Shown here: positions 11,716 through 23,767 of the stretch, in pieces
How the letters are laid out: each line of letters starts with the position of its first letter
How positions within the stretch are numbered: the first letter of the stretch is position 1
NCBI GenBank assembly: GCA_027924645.1
Contig: BSBN01001752.1
Location: forward strand, 13,534,001 to 13,598,000
DNA length: 64,000 nt
Reading direction: 5' to 3'
Source: Cunninghamia lanceolata
Lineage: Eukaryota; Streptophyta; Pinopsida; Cupressales; Cupressaceae
Translations under genes and position numbers: made by a program
The notes under the pieces: generated by a model
Seen by the model: the letters and a program-made list of their open reading frames with translations, nothing else
Database searches by the model: none
What the model was told of the DNA's origin: nothing

Positions 11716-13015
11716 AAGAGAAAGACAAATGCACTGTCAATGTAGGTAATGAGAAATTTGCATAAGATCTATAAGTGAGTTGTTATCACATGTATTTACA
11801 TAATTTCTATTTTGAATTGTAGCTAACTTCACTCACTAACTATTGAATGTGAGGAAACAAGTCTACTTGAAGGTAAAGTTTATGAGGCAATGTAACTCCA
11901 ATCCTCACATTTCTTGAAAATTATGCAAAGAACACATCCATTATCATTGATAGCAAACATCTACACATCCATTATCCATTATAAGATGAAAACATAGTTT
12001 ATCCATTTGCATAAGAAAGTAAGGGATATATAAACTTTCAAGCAAATGCAATTGGCTATGTAAAATGAAATTCCATAACCTTTACAAGCATCCTCCCCAC
12101 CTATGCCAAATTAGGATCTTTGGGATAGGGTATGGAAAGCCATGAAAGAATAAAGGATAAAGGAAATTTGATAGATATTTTAAGTTGCATCTTCCCTAGG
12201 AGTCATGTATGCAAAATGTGGAAGCATAAACAAGGCACATGAACTATTTGACATGATGCCTCAAAGAAATGTTGTCTCATGGAATGCAATGATTCTAGGA
12301 TATATGCATAAAATGGATTTTTTCAAAACAGTTTTAGAAACTTTTAAGCAAATTCAATTGGCAGGTGTAAAGCCAAATTCCACAACCTTAGCCAACATCC
12401 TCCTTGTCTATGCCCATAGGGATCTTCAGGATAAGGTATGGACATCCATCAAAGCATAAAGGATATGGGAATTTCATCATATGTTGTAGTTGCAACTACC
12501 CTATGAGACATGTATGCAAAGTGATGAAGCATAGACAAGGCAGGTGAACTATTTGACATGATGCCTCAAAGAAATGTTGTCTCATGGAATGCAATGATTG
12601 CAAGATATGCACAAAATAGATTTTTTCAAAAAGCCTTTAGAAACTTTCAAGCAAATGCACAAAAGAAACTTTCAAGAAAATGCAATTGGCACATCTAAAA
12701 CCAAATTCCACAACCTTATCCAACATCCTCCTTGCCTATACCAAAATGGGATCTGCAGAATAGGGTGTGGACAACCATCAAAGCATAAGGACATAGGAAT
12801 TTTGTCACATGTTGTATTTGCAGCTTCCCTTGTAGACATGTATGCAAAGTGTGGAAGCATAGACAAGGCATGTGAACTGTTTGACATGATGCCTCAAAGA
12901 AATGCACAGTCTCATGGAATGCAATGATTGCAAGATATGCACAAAATGGATTTTTTGAAAAGGATTTGTAAACTTTCAAGCAAATGCAATTGGTACGTGT
13001 AAAACCACATTTCTG
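11463..13015 (+). pseudogene. Degenerate pentatricopeptide repeat (PPR) fragments
   Basis: PPR proteins bind organellar RNA. Four partial, mutually similar copies of PPR-coding DNA are visible, near 11465-11550, 12105-12470, 12440-12720 and 12770-13015. The best (12205-12459) reads MYAKCGSINKAHELFDMMPQ followed by RNVVSWNAMI, the consensus of the plant PLS-type repeat, and ends in VKPNSTTLANIL. Frames shift between copies, stops are frequent, and no start codon, targeting peptide or E/DYW tail is seen. It is most likely an old tandemly rearranged fragment of a PPR gene. The stretch 11556-12100 between copies is AT-rich with a TC microsatellite. Confidence 0.8.
11649..11711. repeat. (TC)n microsatellite, about 31 repeats
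   Basis: An uninterrupted TC run that interrupts the first PPR-like fragment. Its perfection suggests high mutability. Confidence 0.97.
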
Positions 13016-13224
13016 TAACAATAATTGATCATCATATTATATTTAATGTAAATTGTCATATACATAATTTGTCATGAACATAACATCTAGTCTATATATA
13101 AAGCCATATAGGCATGTACAAACAAAGTCATACGGGAATATACAAAGATATACATCGGTAACATACAAAAGTATGTATATAAAGCCATCTAGGCATACAA
13201 AAAATTTCCAAAAATCTAGTTTCC

Positions 13225-14760
13225 TATGGACTGCTATCAAATAATCGGTGGCCTTTGCTTGGCCATGAAGATGGAGATTTAATCAGTGACTCATCCTCTC
13301 TCCCATTGACTAGACCTCCTTTTGACATAGATTTTTGCAGCTCCACCTGTTAATAAAATCAAACAATATGCACATTAATATAGAAAACATGAAATATATA
13401 ACATCACATATGTAATCGATCATTTACCGCTAGCTGATGATCCCTCTCAATCATTTTTTCTCTCTTTGTCCGTCGCTGGACGGGTTAGAGTTGTGACCTC
13501 CTGTGAGAAGCATCAAGAAGCAAAATTGACTAAACATAAATATCATTTATGTACATCAAATGACATGATATAAAACAAGAAATATAAAATGACATTTACA
13601 TGTTACTGGCTCATACCTCAGTCAAATGAATTGCATACAACATAGCTGCAACAATGCCTACCTCCGCTGACTGACGAAGATGAGGAGGAGTCTCCATATT
13701 CAACATATGAAAATAGAGTTCAAGGTTATTTGACCAAATAGATACATAACATTATTTAAATGCATAATTATTATACATGGTTAAATTTACCTCCATAAAA
13801 GTGGTTATGCATCTAGGGAACCAAGGAAATTGTGGAGGTCCTAGTGAAGCTCCCTATTGATTATCAAATTGTCACTAATTAAGATTACCATTGATTTATG
13901 CACTATATTTACAATCATGTGATAAATTACATACTTGCTGACTCGACCTCCTCTCATAACCTTGCACTGGATGACTAACAAATGTAAGATGAAGACTTTG
14001 ACCTTAGAATTTCATAGTGAAGATAATTACATACATTAATTTTGAAATATAATATAGATAGTCATATAAAATTAATTATAAATTTCAAATACAAATATAT
14101 TAAATCAAGATGAACCTTGTAAAAAATTACCTAGGAGTCAATACCAAATGTATGTTGTAAGAGTTCATCTATGAGAACAATATCATCCAATACAGATGTG
14201 TCCATCACTGGCTGCTACCCCTTCGTCGCAACATCCTGCTGAGAGTCCTACATCCCATAATCACACAAGTTCCCACATGAACTACAAAGATGTGGGGACA
14301 AACAATGCCTATTGCTCTCACCCTCATTGGCCTGGGTGAGATCATCATCATGCTATGCTAGAGACTAGGTGAGAGAACTCAATGAATGCAGTGTCTCAAC
14401 CTCAACACTCTCCTTCAAATTTGAAGGGAGTGAGGCATGTACTAGCCTAATGAGAGGTCTAGGTACGTGGTTTTGGTCTCAATATGCCCCTCTCTATCTT
14501 GGGTAGAGCCATCACCTCTAACTTGGAATTCTCGAATGTCGAAGTAATTAGGAATCTCCTTGAGGACAAACTCACAATAGAGTTTCCTCAAGAAATATTA
14601 CAACACCTCATTGTTATTAAATGGATGCTCATCAAAGACCGTGTACCATCTATCCCAAAAGTTTTGGAGTATATCTTCGTTCACATGCCAATGAATAGGG
14701 AAGCATTTGCAAGTCTCTTCTAGTGTTTGGCTAGTTTTAGGATTGATAAATTGTGAACAT
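13225..14760 (-). pseudogene. Decayed multi-exon gene, function unknown
   Basis: Not recognised. On the minus strand six protein-like blocks are each bounded by consensus splice sites. Exon A is ~14760-14131 (donor GTAATT; contains NEDILQNFWDRWYTVFDEHP and FVLKEIPNYFDIREFQVRGD). Exon B is 13974-13935 (donor GTATGT), C is 13853-13791 (GASLGPPQFPWFPRCITTFM, donor GTAAAT), and D is 13691-13617 (RQSAEVGIVAAMLYAIHLTE, donor GTATGA). Exon E is 13500-13438 (acceptor CACAG, donor GTAAAT) and F is 13346-13225, ending in TAG. Phases of B, C and D join cleanly. Exon A carries several stops and exon E one frameshift, so it is no longer functional. It could be a host gene or a captured transposase gene; no domain family stands out. 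Confidence 0.55.
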
Positions 14761-14789
14761 AATGTAGATTTTATAATTTTTTTTCCTTC

Positions 14790-16330
14790 ACTTGTGTTGG
14801 TGCCTGAATTGACTGTCAGTTTCTGAGCAATTTTTCATGCAGGCACCTTCCCAAAAAATCCAAAAAGTTCTAAGTTTTGGCACCCCTTCAGTGTTTTGCA
14901 GCATCCGCATCATCTTTCCTGAGGAAGGGGTCATCATGTTTTGTCCGTCGGCATGAGTTTTTGTTTGAAGTGCTCCTATTGTGTCTTTGAACTTTCGGTT
15001 TGAACCTCCCGCTTGAACCCTTTTCTCAATGATTCAAGGTTCAACGGTTCGAAGCTTTGTGATTTTGGTCTCGGCCTAAGTTTTTTGTGTATTGGGTTGA
15101 CTTCGAAGTACTTGGCCGCCAGTGATGAAGTATTGTTTTTGAGGTTTGAACCTCACCGGCGAACCTTAGTATTGAACCTTGCCATTGAACCATCGGGTTG
15201 AACCAGTTCATCGGTTCAATAGGTTCACGAGGTTAAGTTTGTGTTGCCGACAGAGGATGTGTTTTGTTTATTAGCATCGGGGTGACTTGTGTGGTCGGCG
15301 TAGGTGTTTTGTGGCTTGCCGACAGTCTAGGTCTCGCCGATGAGGATTTTGGAGTGCTATCGCCAAGACTTTGGCTATCAGATGAGCGGGCAAGTGTTGG
15401 GCCGACGGCGTATGTTTGGCCGATGAGGAGTCATTGGCATGTGTCTTGCTGAGGGGGCTTTCATCGGAGTGATCGGCATTATCGGCAGAGAAGTTTTTTG
15501 TCGCTCCGACGGATGGTGGTCTCATCGAAGACCTTGGGTTGGTGCTCATCGGGATAACATTTGCTATCGGATGGACTGAGGTGAGCTTGCCCAATGGTGT
15601 ATGTCTCACCGACGGAAGTGGCAGGCCGATGTGTTATCGGTAGGAGTTGTTATATCGGCAGAGGGGTTTCTTGCTAGGCCAACGGTGTTGGTCTGGCCGA
15701 TGGCGAAGGTGCTGTCGGAGAGACTTGGTAGATCGGCGAGGGTTTGGAGAGTTGGCCTGATGGTTCATCTCTGGCCGATGGAGGGGAATGTAATGTAGCG
15801 GTCGGTGAGACAATTGAGATTGATGAGAGATTTGTGGGGTAGGCCGATGGTAGAAGTTTGGTCGATGGGCTTTTGGAGAAGGAGCATGTGTCGAGCATAG
15901 CAAAAGCGCTCAACACCTATTATGCATATGGCCATGTTTTTGAAATACTGAGGGGTCTCCACACCGTGCATGTGGGATTAATCTCCCTGCATAACTTGAA
16001 CCTACGGTGAAGCACGTTTTGGTGGGAAGCTCCATTTTGAATGCTGTGACTATTTTCAAGTAGGCCGTAGGTGGTTGAGCCATCAATGGCGACAGTGCAG
16101 GGGTATGGGCGATGGGACAGGTGATCAGGCTGCCCGATTGTGAATGAAGACTTCCAAATGGCGGTGCAAGGCTCGAGGCCTCCCTTGTCTGCTACATTGA
16201 TGACTTCTTAGCGCCATTCTTTCTGATGGATGTATCTGGTAGATTTTTGACTTCTGGCTATGTAATTAATGCTGAGTACGCTTCCCTCTGGCTATTTTTA
16301 AGCAAGAAGTGTTACTCATTTTAGAGGTTG
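14790..16330. repeat. GCCGA/TCGGC-rich block, probably a degraded LTR
   Basis: A CpG-rich island in AT-rich surroundings. Between 15240 and 15900 the words GCCGAT, GCCGAC and their complements recur every ~25-35 bp. A segment near 15400 (GCCGACGGCGTATGTTTGGC) closely matches the chromovirus LTR near 57351, and CTTGCCGACAGTCTAGGTCT near 15313 resembles the segment near 57158. This suggests a diverged relative of that LTR family. Clear LTR ends, primer site and target duplication were not found; short open frames here are by-products of composition. Confidence 0.45.
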
Positions 16331-17154
16331 GATGTTTTTTGGGCCTTTTGCTCTGACTCTCAACATAAGGTGTTCACATTTTGAAAGGCATTTTTTGCTA
16401 CAGACTCGGTCCTTAGTCTGGTGTACCAGTCTATCTTGTCTTGTAAATGATAATTTTCTCTATGATGACTTTCTATGCAAATTGATTTTAAATGAAAAAC
16501 ACTTGTGTGTGTATTGTTTCTGATTGTCTCCTGTATGTCATTTGCTTTCCTTTTCAAACAAGGTTGTCAAGGGCTTCTAAGTTTTTCAGTATATGCATAC
16601 TGTGTGTCTGATTTATTGCATCTACTCAAGGAGTGGTTAAATAGGCTTTTGATCAGATACAAAGGAAAGTAGATTGCATCATAGGATCTGTTAAGTATGA
16701 TAATTAGTAATACTCTTTCTTGGACATGTTGCTGTTAGGCAGTAGCATTCTTCTCAGGTCCTTTGGATATGAATTTATGTTGTCATAGGGAGACATTTAC
16801 ATTCTTAGATATGACTCTGCTGCCCAGATAAGGCACTGGTTTGGGAATCTGTCTGTTCAATGGGTCTAGGAAAGTCCCATAACTCCAAACATCATTTCAA
16901 ACCATTTCATCCTTCCACCTATTAGTTGTAGGATTAGGAGTAGGAAACCCCTACATGCTCTCATACCTAACCAGACATATGTCCAAGAATGTTGCCAATC
17001 TTGTGATTTGTTACACAAATCTTGGTCCTTACATGAGAGTATTCTGCCTGTTGCTATCAAGTTATATCCTTCTGTCATTGAGCTAGTCAAGGTCATACTT
17101 TTATCAAATAGGGACACCCCCCTTGGTGCGGCAGAACCAGAAGTGAAGGGGAGG
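16331..17154. other. Intergenic sequence, nothing assignable
   Basis: Mixed-composition DNA with one 115-codon minus-strand frame at 16866-17213. I see no recognised motif and nothing to support it as a gene. Confidence 0.5.
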
Positions 17155-17721
17155 AGCTCACGCAACCTCCTGTATTTAGTTGGCTGAATCTGCCTATGCA
17201 TTAGAACTGGCAAACCCTAATGCTGATTTAGAAGAAAAACCAACAACTTCTTTGTAAGACAACTTGTTAGCATGGTATTGCCGACTCCTCTCCCTATAGT
17301 AATTCCATTCAGTGATTTCGTTTGTCACCGATTCAATGTGAGAAACAATCACCTCTAATGACTTGGCAAGGGCTCTCCTAGATCGGTGCTAGCACCTAAA
17401 CTATTTAACATTTCAATTAGGGTTTCAAGATGTTTTTTATTTTCTTCAATTTGTCTTAAATAGTTTTCTTGTGTGTCTCTTTCATGGTGAGGACATGAAG
17501 GTGGGGGGTTTCAAGGGTTTTGGGATTGTTTTGAGCATCCTCTATTGGATTAGTGTTTTGTGGTGCCTCATTAATTGTAAATTCAATATAAAAAACTAAT
17601 CAAACATTGTAAAAGTAAAAATTTCTTTTCAAATTCACAAAAATCAATCAAACCCTACCTTGTTCAGCTACTACACCATCTACACTTCATTCATGACATC
17701 CTCAGGAGTGAGATTGGCGAG
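17155..17721 (-). pseudogene. Gene remnant of unknown identity, 3' part
   Basis: Minus-strand coding-like blocks: 17721-17659, ending at a GTAGGG donor, then about 17600-17155 with two frameshifts. The readable peptide includes TQENYLRQIEENKKHLETLI (helical, coiled-coil-like) and ITEWNYYRERSRQYHANKLS. The element E2 is inserted at 17722, and the remnant appears to continue beyond it at 25997-26100. I do not recognise the protein. Confidence 0.45.
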
Positions 17722-17726
17722 GTGGC

Positions 17727-19913
17727 TGTTAGAGTACATTACCACTGAGAGGGGGGGTGAATCAGTGGAATGCTAATTTTAACAACACCTTAAGAACTTG
17801 AAAAATCACAACAGCTTTGGCATGGCAGACTAATGTCAAGAATGCATCAACAATATTATGAAACCAACAGGAACATAAAACTTAGGAGTAAAGATGTTTG
17901 CATATTAGACACTCAATCATGTAACTTGTATAATTTTGATTAACCATAATGAGAATGAACAAAGGACATCATTCCAAACAAAATATATGATAAATATGCA
18001 TTCATGTAGATCAGATTGAATTAGAATAACTATAAAACTAAATGACATATAATGAGTGAAAGAACATGAGGATAAGACACATCAGTGATAGCAACAACCC
18101 ATAACACAAATATTGTCCTAAGTGGAAACCCTCTAGGGAAAAAAACCACTCGAAAAATGCCTCACTAGATTATCAAAAGGAATCTCACTAATTACAGGCC
18201 TCACTGGCTTACAACATTGCCTCATTGGCATATAACATTTAGAAGCATCAACTTCAAGGAGCACCAACCCCTAACACAGCCTTGCAGGAGCACCCTCTCT
18301 CTGTATACAGAAAGATAAATACAAATACAGAGGGACGCTCTGTTTCACTGAACCTCACTATCTCTGTTATAATATCAACAATAATATTCTCTCACACACA
18401 TTCAGAGTGTATTTTTTATGCACATACACACTGGATATTATATCAGTAGCATATTTTATAACATATCTTTTCATTTTCATTTCCCTCTGATTTGTAGGTA
18501 TAACCATTTTTAGGTGGTTTCATAACTATCACATAGTTTTTGGTTGAATGCCCATATATTTTTTGGAGTCCAAGGGTAAGATATGTCAAAACCCTAACCC
18601 AGGTCAAAACCCCATATACAATTCATATCATCAAATGCAAAGATTTATGGCCATGTATACAATGTACAGTTACAATTGCTTAACTGAAAAATATCAATGC
18701 TTATTTGAAACCTCAAAACCTTAACAAAACATATTTCCTTTGAATCATTCATGGCAGACTATAACTGTCACCGAAATGAAAAAAAAACTTTATACAAAAG
18801 ACCACACAATCATAATGGTCGTTGTCAAAGATAAAAACTGAATGAGGAAAAATCATAACAATGTCACCTGCTACCAAAAGTCAAACTATCGCAATCATAA
18901 AAGCATGTGTTCATTCCAAAAACTTCCATGAATTCACCATCACGTTTCTTCATCATTTTTGCATAAGGTAATGAAACCCTAGGTATAAAGCGTCATATTC
19001 AAAGCTCAAAACTTTGTAACATGAAAACCAAAAATGTTTTTTGCCCAAGCTTATCTCATTGCAACCGGAGCCACAGGTAACCCTAATAAGACTAGTGACC
19101 CTCAATAAAACAAAACCTTCATTTTATCATATCAAACATCCATTGACCTATTTGGCAAGTAAACATTAAGTGTATGCCGCTAAAAAATTATTATTTATAC
19201 ATATGCAACTAAAGTGGTGCCTGCTAGGAAGTTGATACCATGGTCAAGACTTTAGACCATCAACACAAAATCTTGCATGTAGTTACCCTTAGCCCACATG
19301 AAACCAAACACTTGTGCCAAGAGAAAAATAGATCATAACATTACCTACTAAAGTGATATCAAACTGAATATGATCAAAATGCCAACCCATGACATATGAT
19401 AAAAATGCCACTGTTATCATAAAGTCACAGTGCCCATTTAGCATAATGTCATAGAGTCCACATGGTCAATGCCTGAAGCATCATCCAACAACTAAAGTGA
19501 TGTGAAGCAACTGAAGTGATATGCATACTGTAAAGATCAACCGCATACCAAGAAAGCATAATAACACATGAAATACCACAACATAGGAAATGCCACCGAG
19601 CATGATACCAAAACATATGTCACTGACAAGTAAGAATATCAACTAAGCATGTCTACTATATCCAAAACATATAAGTGTATGTCATCAAGCATATCCACTG
19701 TATATCATGAACATCATATACTAATGAACACAAAGCATGTCCACTGTATATCAAACATCATGGGACTATATGCCAAATTGAATTATGATCAAGTGCCAAA
19801 CTAAGAATGATCATCAAAGATAAAAAACTGAATCATGATGTAAAGTGCCTCAACTGAACATGATCAAGTTGTGGATTGTCATCAGGGACAAACAACTAAG
19901 GGTGAAGTCAACA
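17727..19913 (-). repeat. E2 3' LTR, 2187 bp
   Basis: Begins TGTTAGAGT and ends GTCAACA on plus. U5 hairpin arms are CCACTGA (17742-17748) and TCAGTGG (17762-17768). The A-rich double stem lies at 18122-18149 (GTGG/CCAC and CCCT/AGGG), followed by repeats of the CCTCACTGGCTTACAAC type at ~18160-18230. Confidence 0.95.
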
Positions 19914-19981
19914 AACCCCTCCTTTGTCCATGATGGCAAAACACAACTTCCTCTCCCCCTTTTTGACATCAAGGCAAAGGG
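19914..19981 (-). promoter_or_regulatory. E2 polypurine blocks
   Basis: The LTR-proximal tract (19914-19927) is imperfect (plus CCCCTCCTTTG). A second block at 19953-19981 has the C5 core followed by TTTTTGACATCAAGGCAAAGGG-like sequence split over two lines of the shared pattern, as in E1, E3 and E4. Confidence 0.65.
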
Positions 19982-22315
19982 AGTGAAATTATGCAATGCC
20001 TCCAATATACATAAAAAATAAGAGAACCGTGAAAAACGAAACTATGAGTAGATATAGACAACCATACCAAGACAGTCCCAAGAAAGATGAGCATCCAAAA
20101 TAGCTAAAACAGAAAATGAAATGTCAGCACCAGAATGAAATATCAGTAGCATAATGAGCACAAAAAATGGATAAACAACTGAGAATGTTGTTATAAATAA
20201 TACCAATCATCAAGTAGAAGTCATGGCAATTGTCATAAGATACTAAAAATCATTAGGGATCAGAAATATGCAAGAAACTCCTCCTTTCCGAGATGCACTA
20301 ATGTGTATGATGATTCATAACTTAACTCACTGCCATATGACTCATTGCCTTTAATCGTGAAGAGTATTGTCTATTACATCTCTCTGTCCATTGGAAACCA
20401 TACTTATTGTCAAACCACATGCAAAACATTATGCATAAGCAGACTAGTTCACTGTACCATATCTATCACTGTACTGTGAACAGTATTGAACACTAAAATG
20501 AATTTTGTACATCAATGTCAGAGGAGACTATAGAGATATCAGCATACTAAAAGAGAGCCAATGTAGAGATGAAGAGAAATCTCACTAAACATGGAATACT
20601 TGCATGGAGAATGAAGTATAAGCCCAGATACACTTGCCTCTTGAACATAAAGGACAAATACAACTATCATAAAGAATACCAATGAAAGACATTACATGCA
20701 ACTTGAGACTCAAGGGAACCAATTATTCCTTAGATCACACTATGACAAAACACTTGACCAAATTATAATAAGAAAAAGATGAAGGTTTGGTAAGACAACT
20801 TGAAGCTTTTGATGCATGAAGGGAAGGTTTGATATGAGAACATGAAGGCACTTCTTCTTTCATCTACCAAACTACTTCACCTTACCACTATGTTCATCAA
20901 ACAACCCTTTAACCATTGTAACAAAAAATATACCATGTCACTGTCAAAACACTTACATAGCCCTGTTATTGCTTCAAAATGAAAAACTATCTTGCTCACT
21001 ATACTGCCATCACTGTGCAGAAAATAGAAAAAATTGATATTGCATCTCATCACTGTATGATCAAACCACTAAAGGCATCATTGTTGAAGACACTAAGATT
21101 ACTGAATGTGAATCGTATGTAATAGCAACAAGAATCACTGACCTATCATGTAACCAGGAATATAAGTGACATAACAAAACCATCCCTGTTTCGAGGCTTC
21201 CAATATAGAGAAAATGCTGACAAAACATTATATGGTCTGAAATCTTGCATGACCATGAAAGAATGGTTTCAACTATCCTCTACAAGCAATTCCATTTTCC
21301 CTTACATGTACACTGTTCAAATTTGTATTGATGTCCTTGTATGTGTTTGCCATATTGTCAAACTTATTGAATTTATCACCCTTCAATGACAGTCCTAATT
21401 ACAGCTCAAACTGTTCCCATCCATCAGTACTGACAACATCAAACTCATTTTCATACCAGAGTGCACCAACCAAAGTCACTGTTTTAAAAGACAAAAAACA
21501 AGACAAATTCACTGTTGAAAACACTGTCCTTATCATGAGTGAAACACTATCACTGTTACATCACTATCTAGGATGCATATAACACTGTATCATGTCATTG
21601 ATTGCATACTAAGACAAAATTAACATGTAACTTTATTGGCTTTCATATCAACATTGGACACATCAAACCAAGAGATGAGTTCTCAACATATGTATAATCA
21701 TGTCATCATACTTCACTGATATGCTTGATTGCAAACTAAATATCAACAACTCTGACAAGCACATATCCTGACATATCTCCTGATTTGACAAGAGCACATC
21801 AACCAACTCAACCAACACTACACTGTTCATTTTTAATCTCAAAGACAAACATGTACAAACTATTAGCAGGAAATAGAGTCACTATCATCTTTTGACATCA
21901 ATGAAGAAATGGAGTCCTGTACTATCACAAACACTACTCAAAACTTTTCACGAACACTATCAAGTACCACTATCCAAACTAGGAAGCATACATTATTTTA
22001 AGGTCTGAACTGCTACTTGATTTATCTTTGTAACAATATCAAGACAACTATAATATCATAGGATAGTTAACATATTGCTTCAACTAAGAAAATAGTCCAC
22101 TACACTATCAGACACTGATCCTTTTCACATCATTGCCAAGGAAAATACCTAGCTTCCAATCCTATGTAGAACCAAAAACATTGACCACAGTCTACGGTAC
22201 TGTCTAATGTTCACACTCTTTTATAACTTTGCAAATCAAACCAAACCAATTTCCTTGTCTGCTCTAGGGGCTGAATGGTAAAACACTAACCTGCTCCCCC
22301 TTACCTCATGCTGAT
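19982..22315. other. E2 non-coding interior where pol would be expected
   Basis: AT-rich, with no frame longer than about 85 codons and no retroviral motif. Short words of the type CACTGT, ATCACTGTA and TCAACTG recur many times, giving a weakly repetitive texture. It probably fills the space between gag and the 3' end to keep the genomic RNA long. Confidence 0.6.
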
Positions 22316-22318
22316 CTT

Positions 22319-23697
22319 TCAAGCACTTTGTGATGTCACTTGTGCAACATGCACAATATTAGGGTTTTGTTTTCTTCTCCAAACCTTTAAAGGCTCTTTC
22401 ATTTGCTTAATCAGGTCATCTATTTTCTTATTATTTTCAGATGATTTCTTCAACTTACTTCTGCAATGCTGTGCCTTATGTCCAAACTTATGGCATCTAT
22501 AACAAATCATATCGTTAGGGAAATAATGATATATGTTCCTTAAATTTCTACAATCATAACTTCCATGCATCCAACAGTCTCTTTTCATGTGCCCAACCTT
22601 ATTGCAGTTATAGAAAACAACATTGTAGTTTTGATTTGACAAACTATAATAACTACAATTACTAGCTCTATGACCATACATATGACATACATAGAAATAA
22701 CCATGAAATTGAGAATAGTTAAACCTGACCGAATGATATTGTCTGATAGATACAGGTCTTGAAAAACTGTTAGTTCTTCTTCTCCCAATATTGGTAGTTT
22801 TATTCTTTGCTTTCTTCTTATCGTCATCAAAAATAGTAGAATGATAATTCAGATCTATCTTCTTCCTAGGAGTCTGCCTAACCTTGAAACTCTTCCTATC
22901 TGTTGTTGAAAAAATTATTTCCCTTTTAACTTCATCTTTAACACCAGAGCTTTCCCCTTTTTCATATCCTAAGCCAAAATGATCCTTGTAGTTTTTCTGA
23001 CTACTCAATATTTCATTCAAACATTCAGTACTCTTGTCAAATTGAATATTCTTGTGAAGTTTATAAGAAGCCTTTTCCAAATCCTTTCTCAAAGAAACTA
23101 TTTCTTTCTCTAACTTTATACATTCTATTCTTGTTACTTCAAGATCAGAATTTGCTACATCTATTATTCTTTTGGCTTCCTCTATTTCAGTCTTTAGGCT
23201 AATAGTTAGCTTATTTGAATCTTCAACTTGACCTCTTAAATCTACAATCAAGTTTCTTGCCTCTTCAAGTTCTAAAGAGACTTGTGCAAGGTCAGAAAGT
23301 ACCTTTTTCTTGGAGTCATCTTCTTGTTGAAGCTAGTTTTTTAAACTCTTGTTTTCTTCACTAAGTTGATTGATTATATCTAGGGCACATAGAAGTTCTC
23401 CTTCAATATCAACTTCACAATCATCTTTGTCAAACTCCTGTCCATCTTTATCCTCAAAGAAATCTTCTTCTGCATCATCAACTTCAATTACAAAATCATC
23501 AAGTTCTTGTGTACTAATATTCGAATTGTCAAGACTCTTAACTTCAGGACTGATCTCTTTATGACATTTTGTATCTACATTCATGGTTGACTCATGCAAC
23601 AATTCATTGCTGGACTTAACCGAGGCTTTCTTTTCAACTTTTTGATCAGCATTTTTTTTCCTCTATTTGAGGCTTTAATTCTTCTACCCTTTCCCAT
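22319..23697 (-). pseudogene. E2 Gag, coiled coil plus three zinc knuckles, one frameshift and one stop
   Basis: Gag forms the virus-like particle and packages element RNA. The likely start is 23697 (MGKGRRIKASNRG), 57 nt inside the primer site. An A8 run just after it shifts the frame, after which coding continues to 23333, meets one TAG, and runs on to 22319. An acidic segment precedes a long heptad-rich coiled coil. C-terminal knuckles include CYRCHKFGHKAQHC (intact CCHC) and YNCNKVGHMKRDC and CHMYGHRASNC, in which a cysteine spacing position is altered. The protein ends without any protease. Only two lesions in ~450 codons suggests the gag was functional until fairly recently. Confidence 0.8.
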
Positions 23698-23753
23698 GGT
23701 ACTCTGCTATCAGGGCCTACCCAAGTCGGTTAGACTTCAAATAGGGAAACTAC

Positions 23754-23765
23754 GCTCTAATACCA
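23754..23765 (-). promoter_or_regulatory. E2 primer-binding site
   Basis: Minus strand TGGTATTAGAGC, one base off the initiator-Met tRNA complement TGGTATCAGAGC, two bases inside the LTR. Confidence 0.85.
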
Positions 23766-23767
23766 CT

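Noticed and set aside
11505..11717. Arg/Glu repeat protein
   Set aside because: Translation of the TC microsatellite.
15240..15900. CpG island promoter of a host gene
   Set aside because: No gene starts nearby, and the sequence matches LTR modules better; open frames across it overlap on both strands and are compositional.
16866..17213. 115-codon minus-strand frame as a gene
   Set aside because: It overlaps the better supported remnant at 17155-17721, and the protein shows no family signature.
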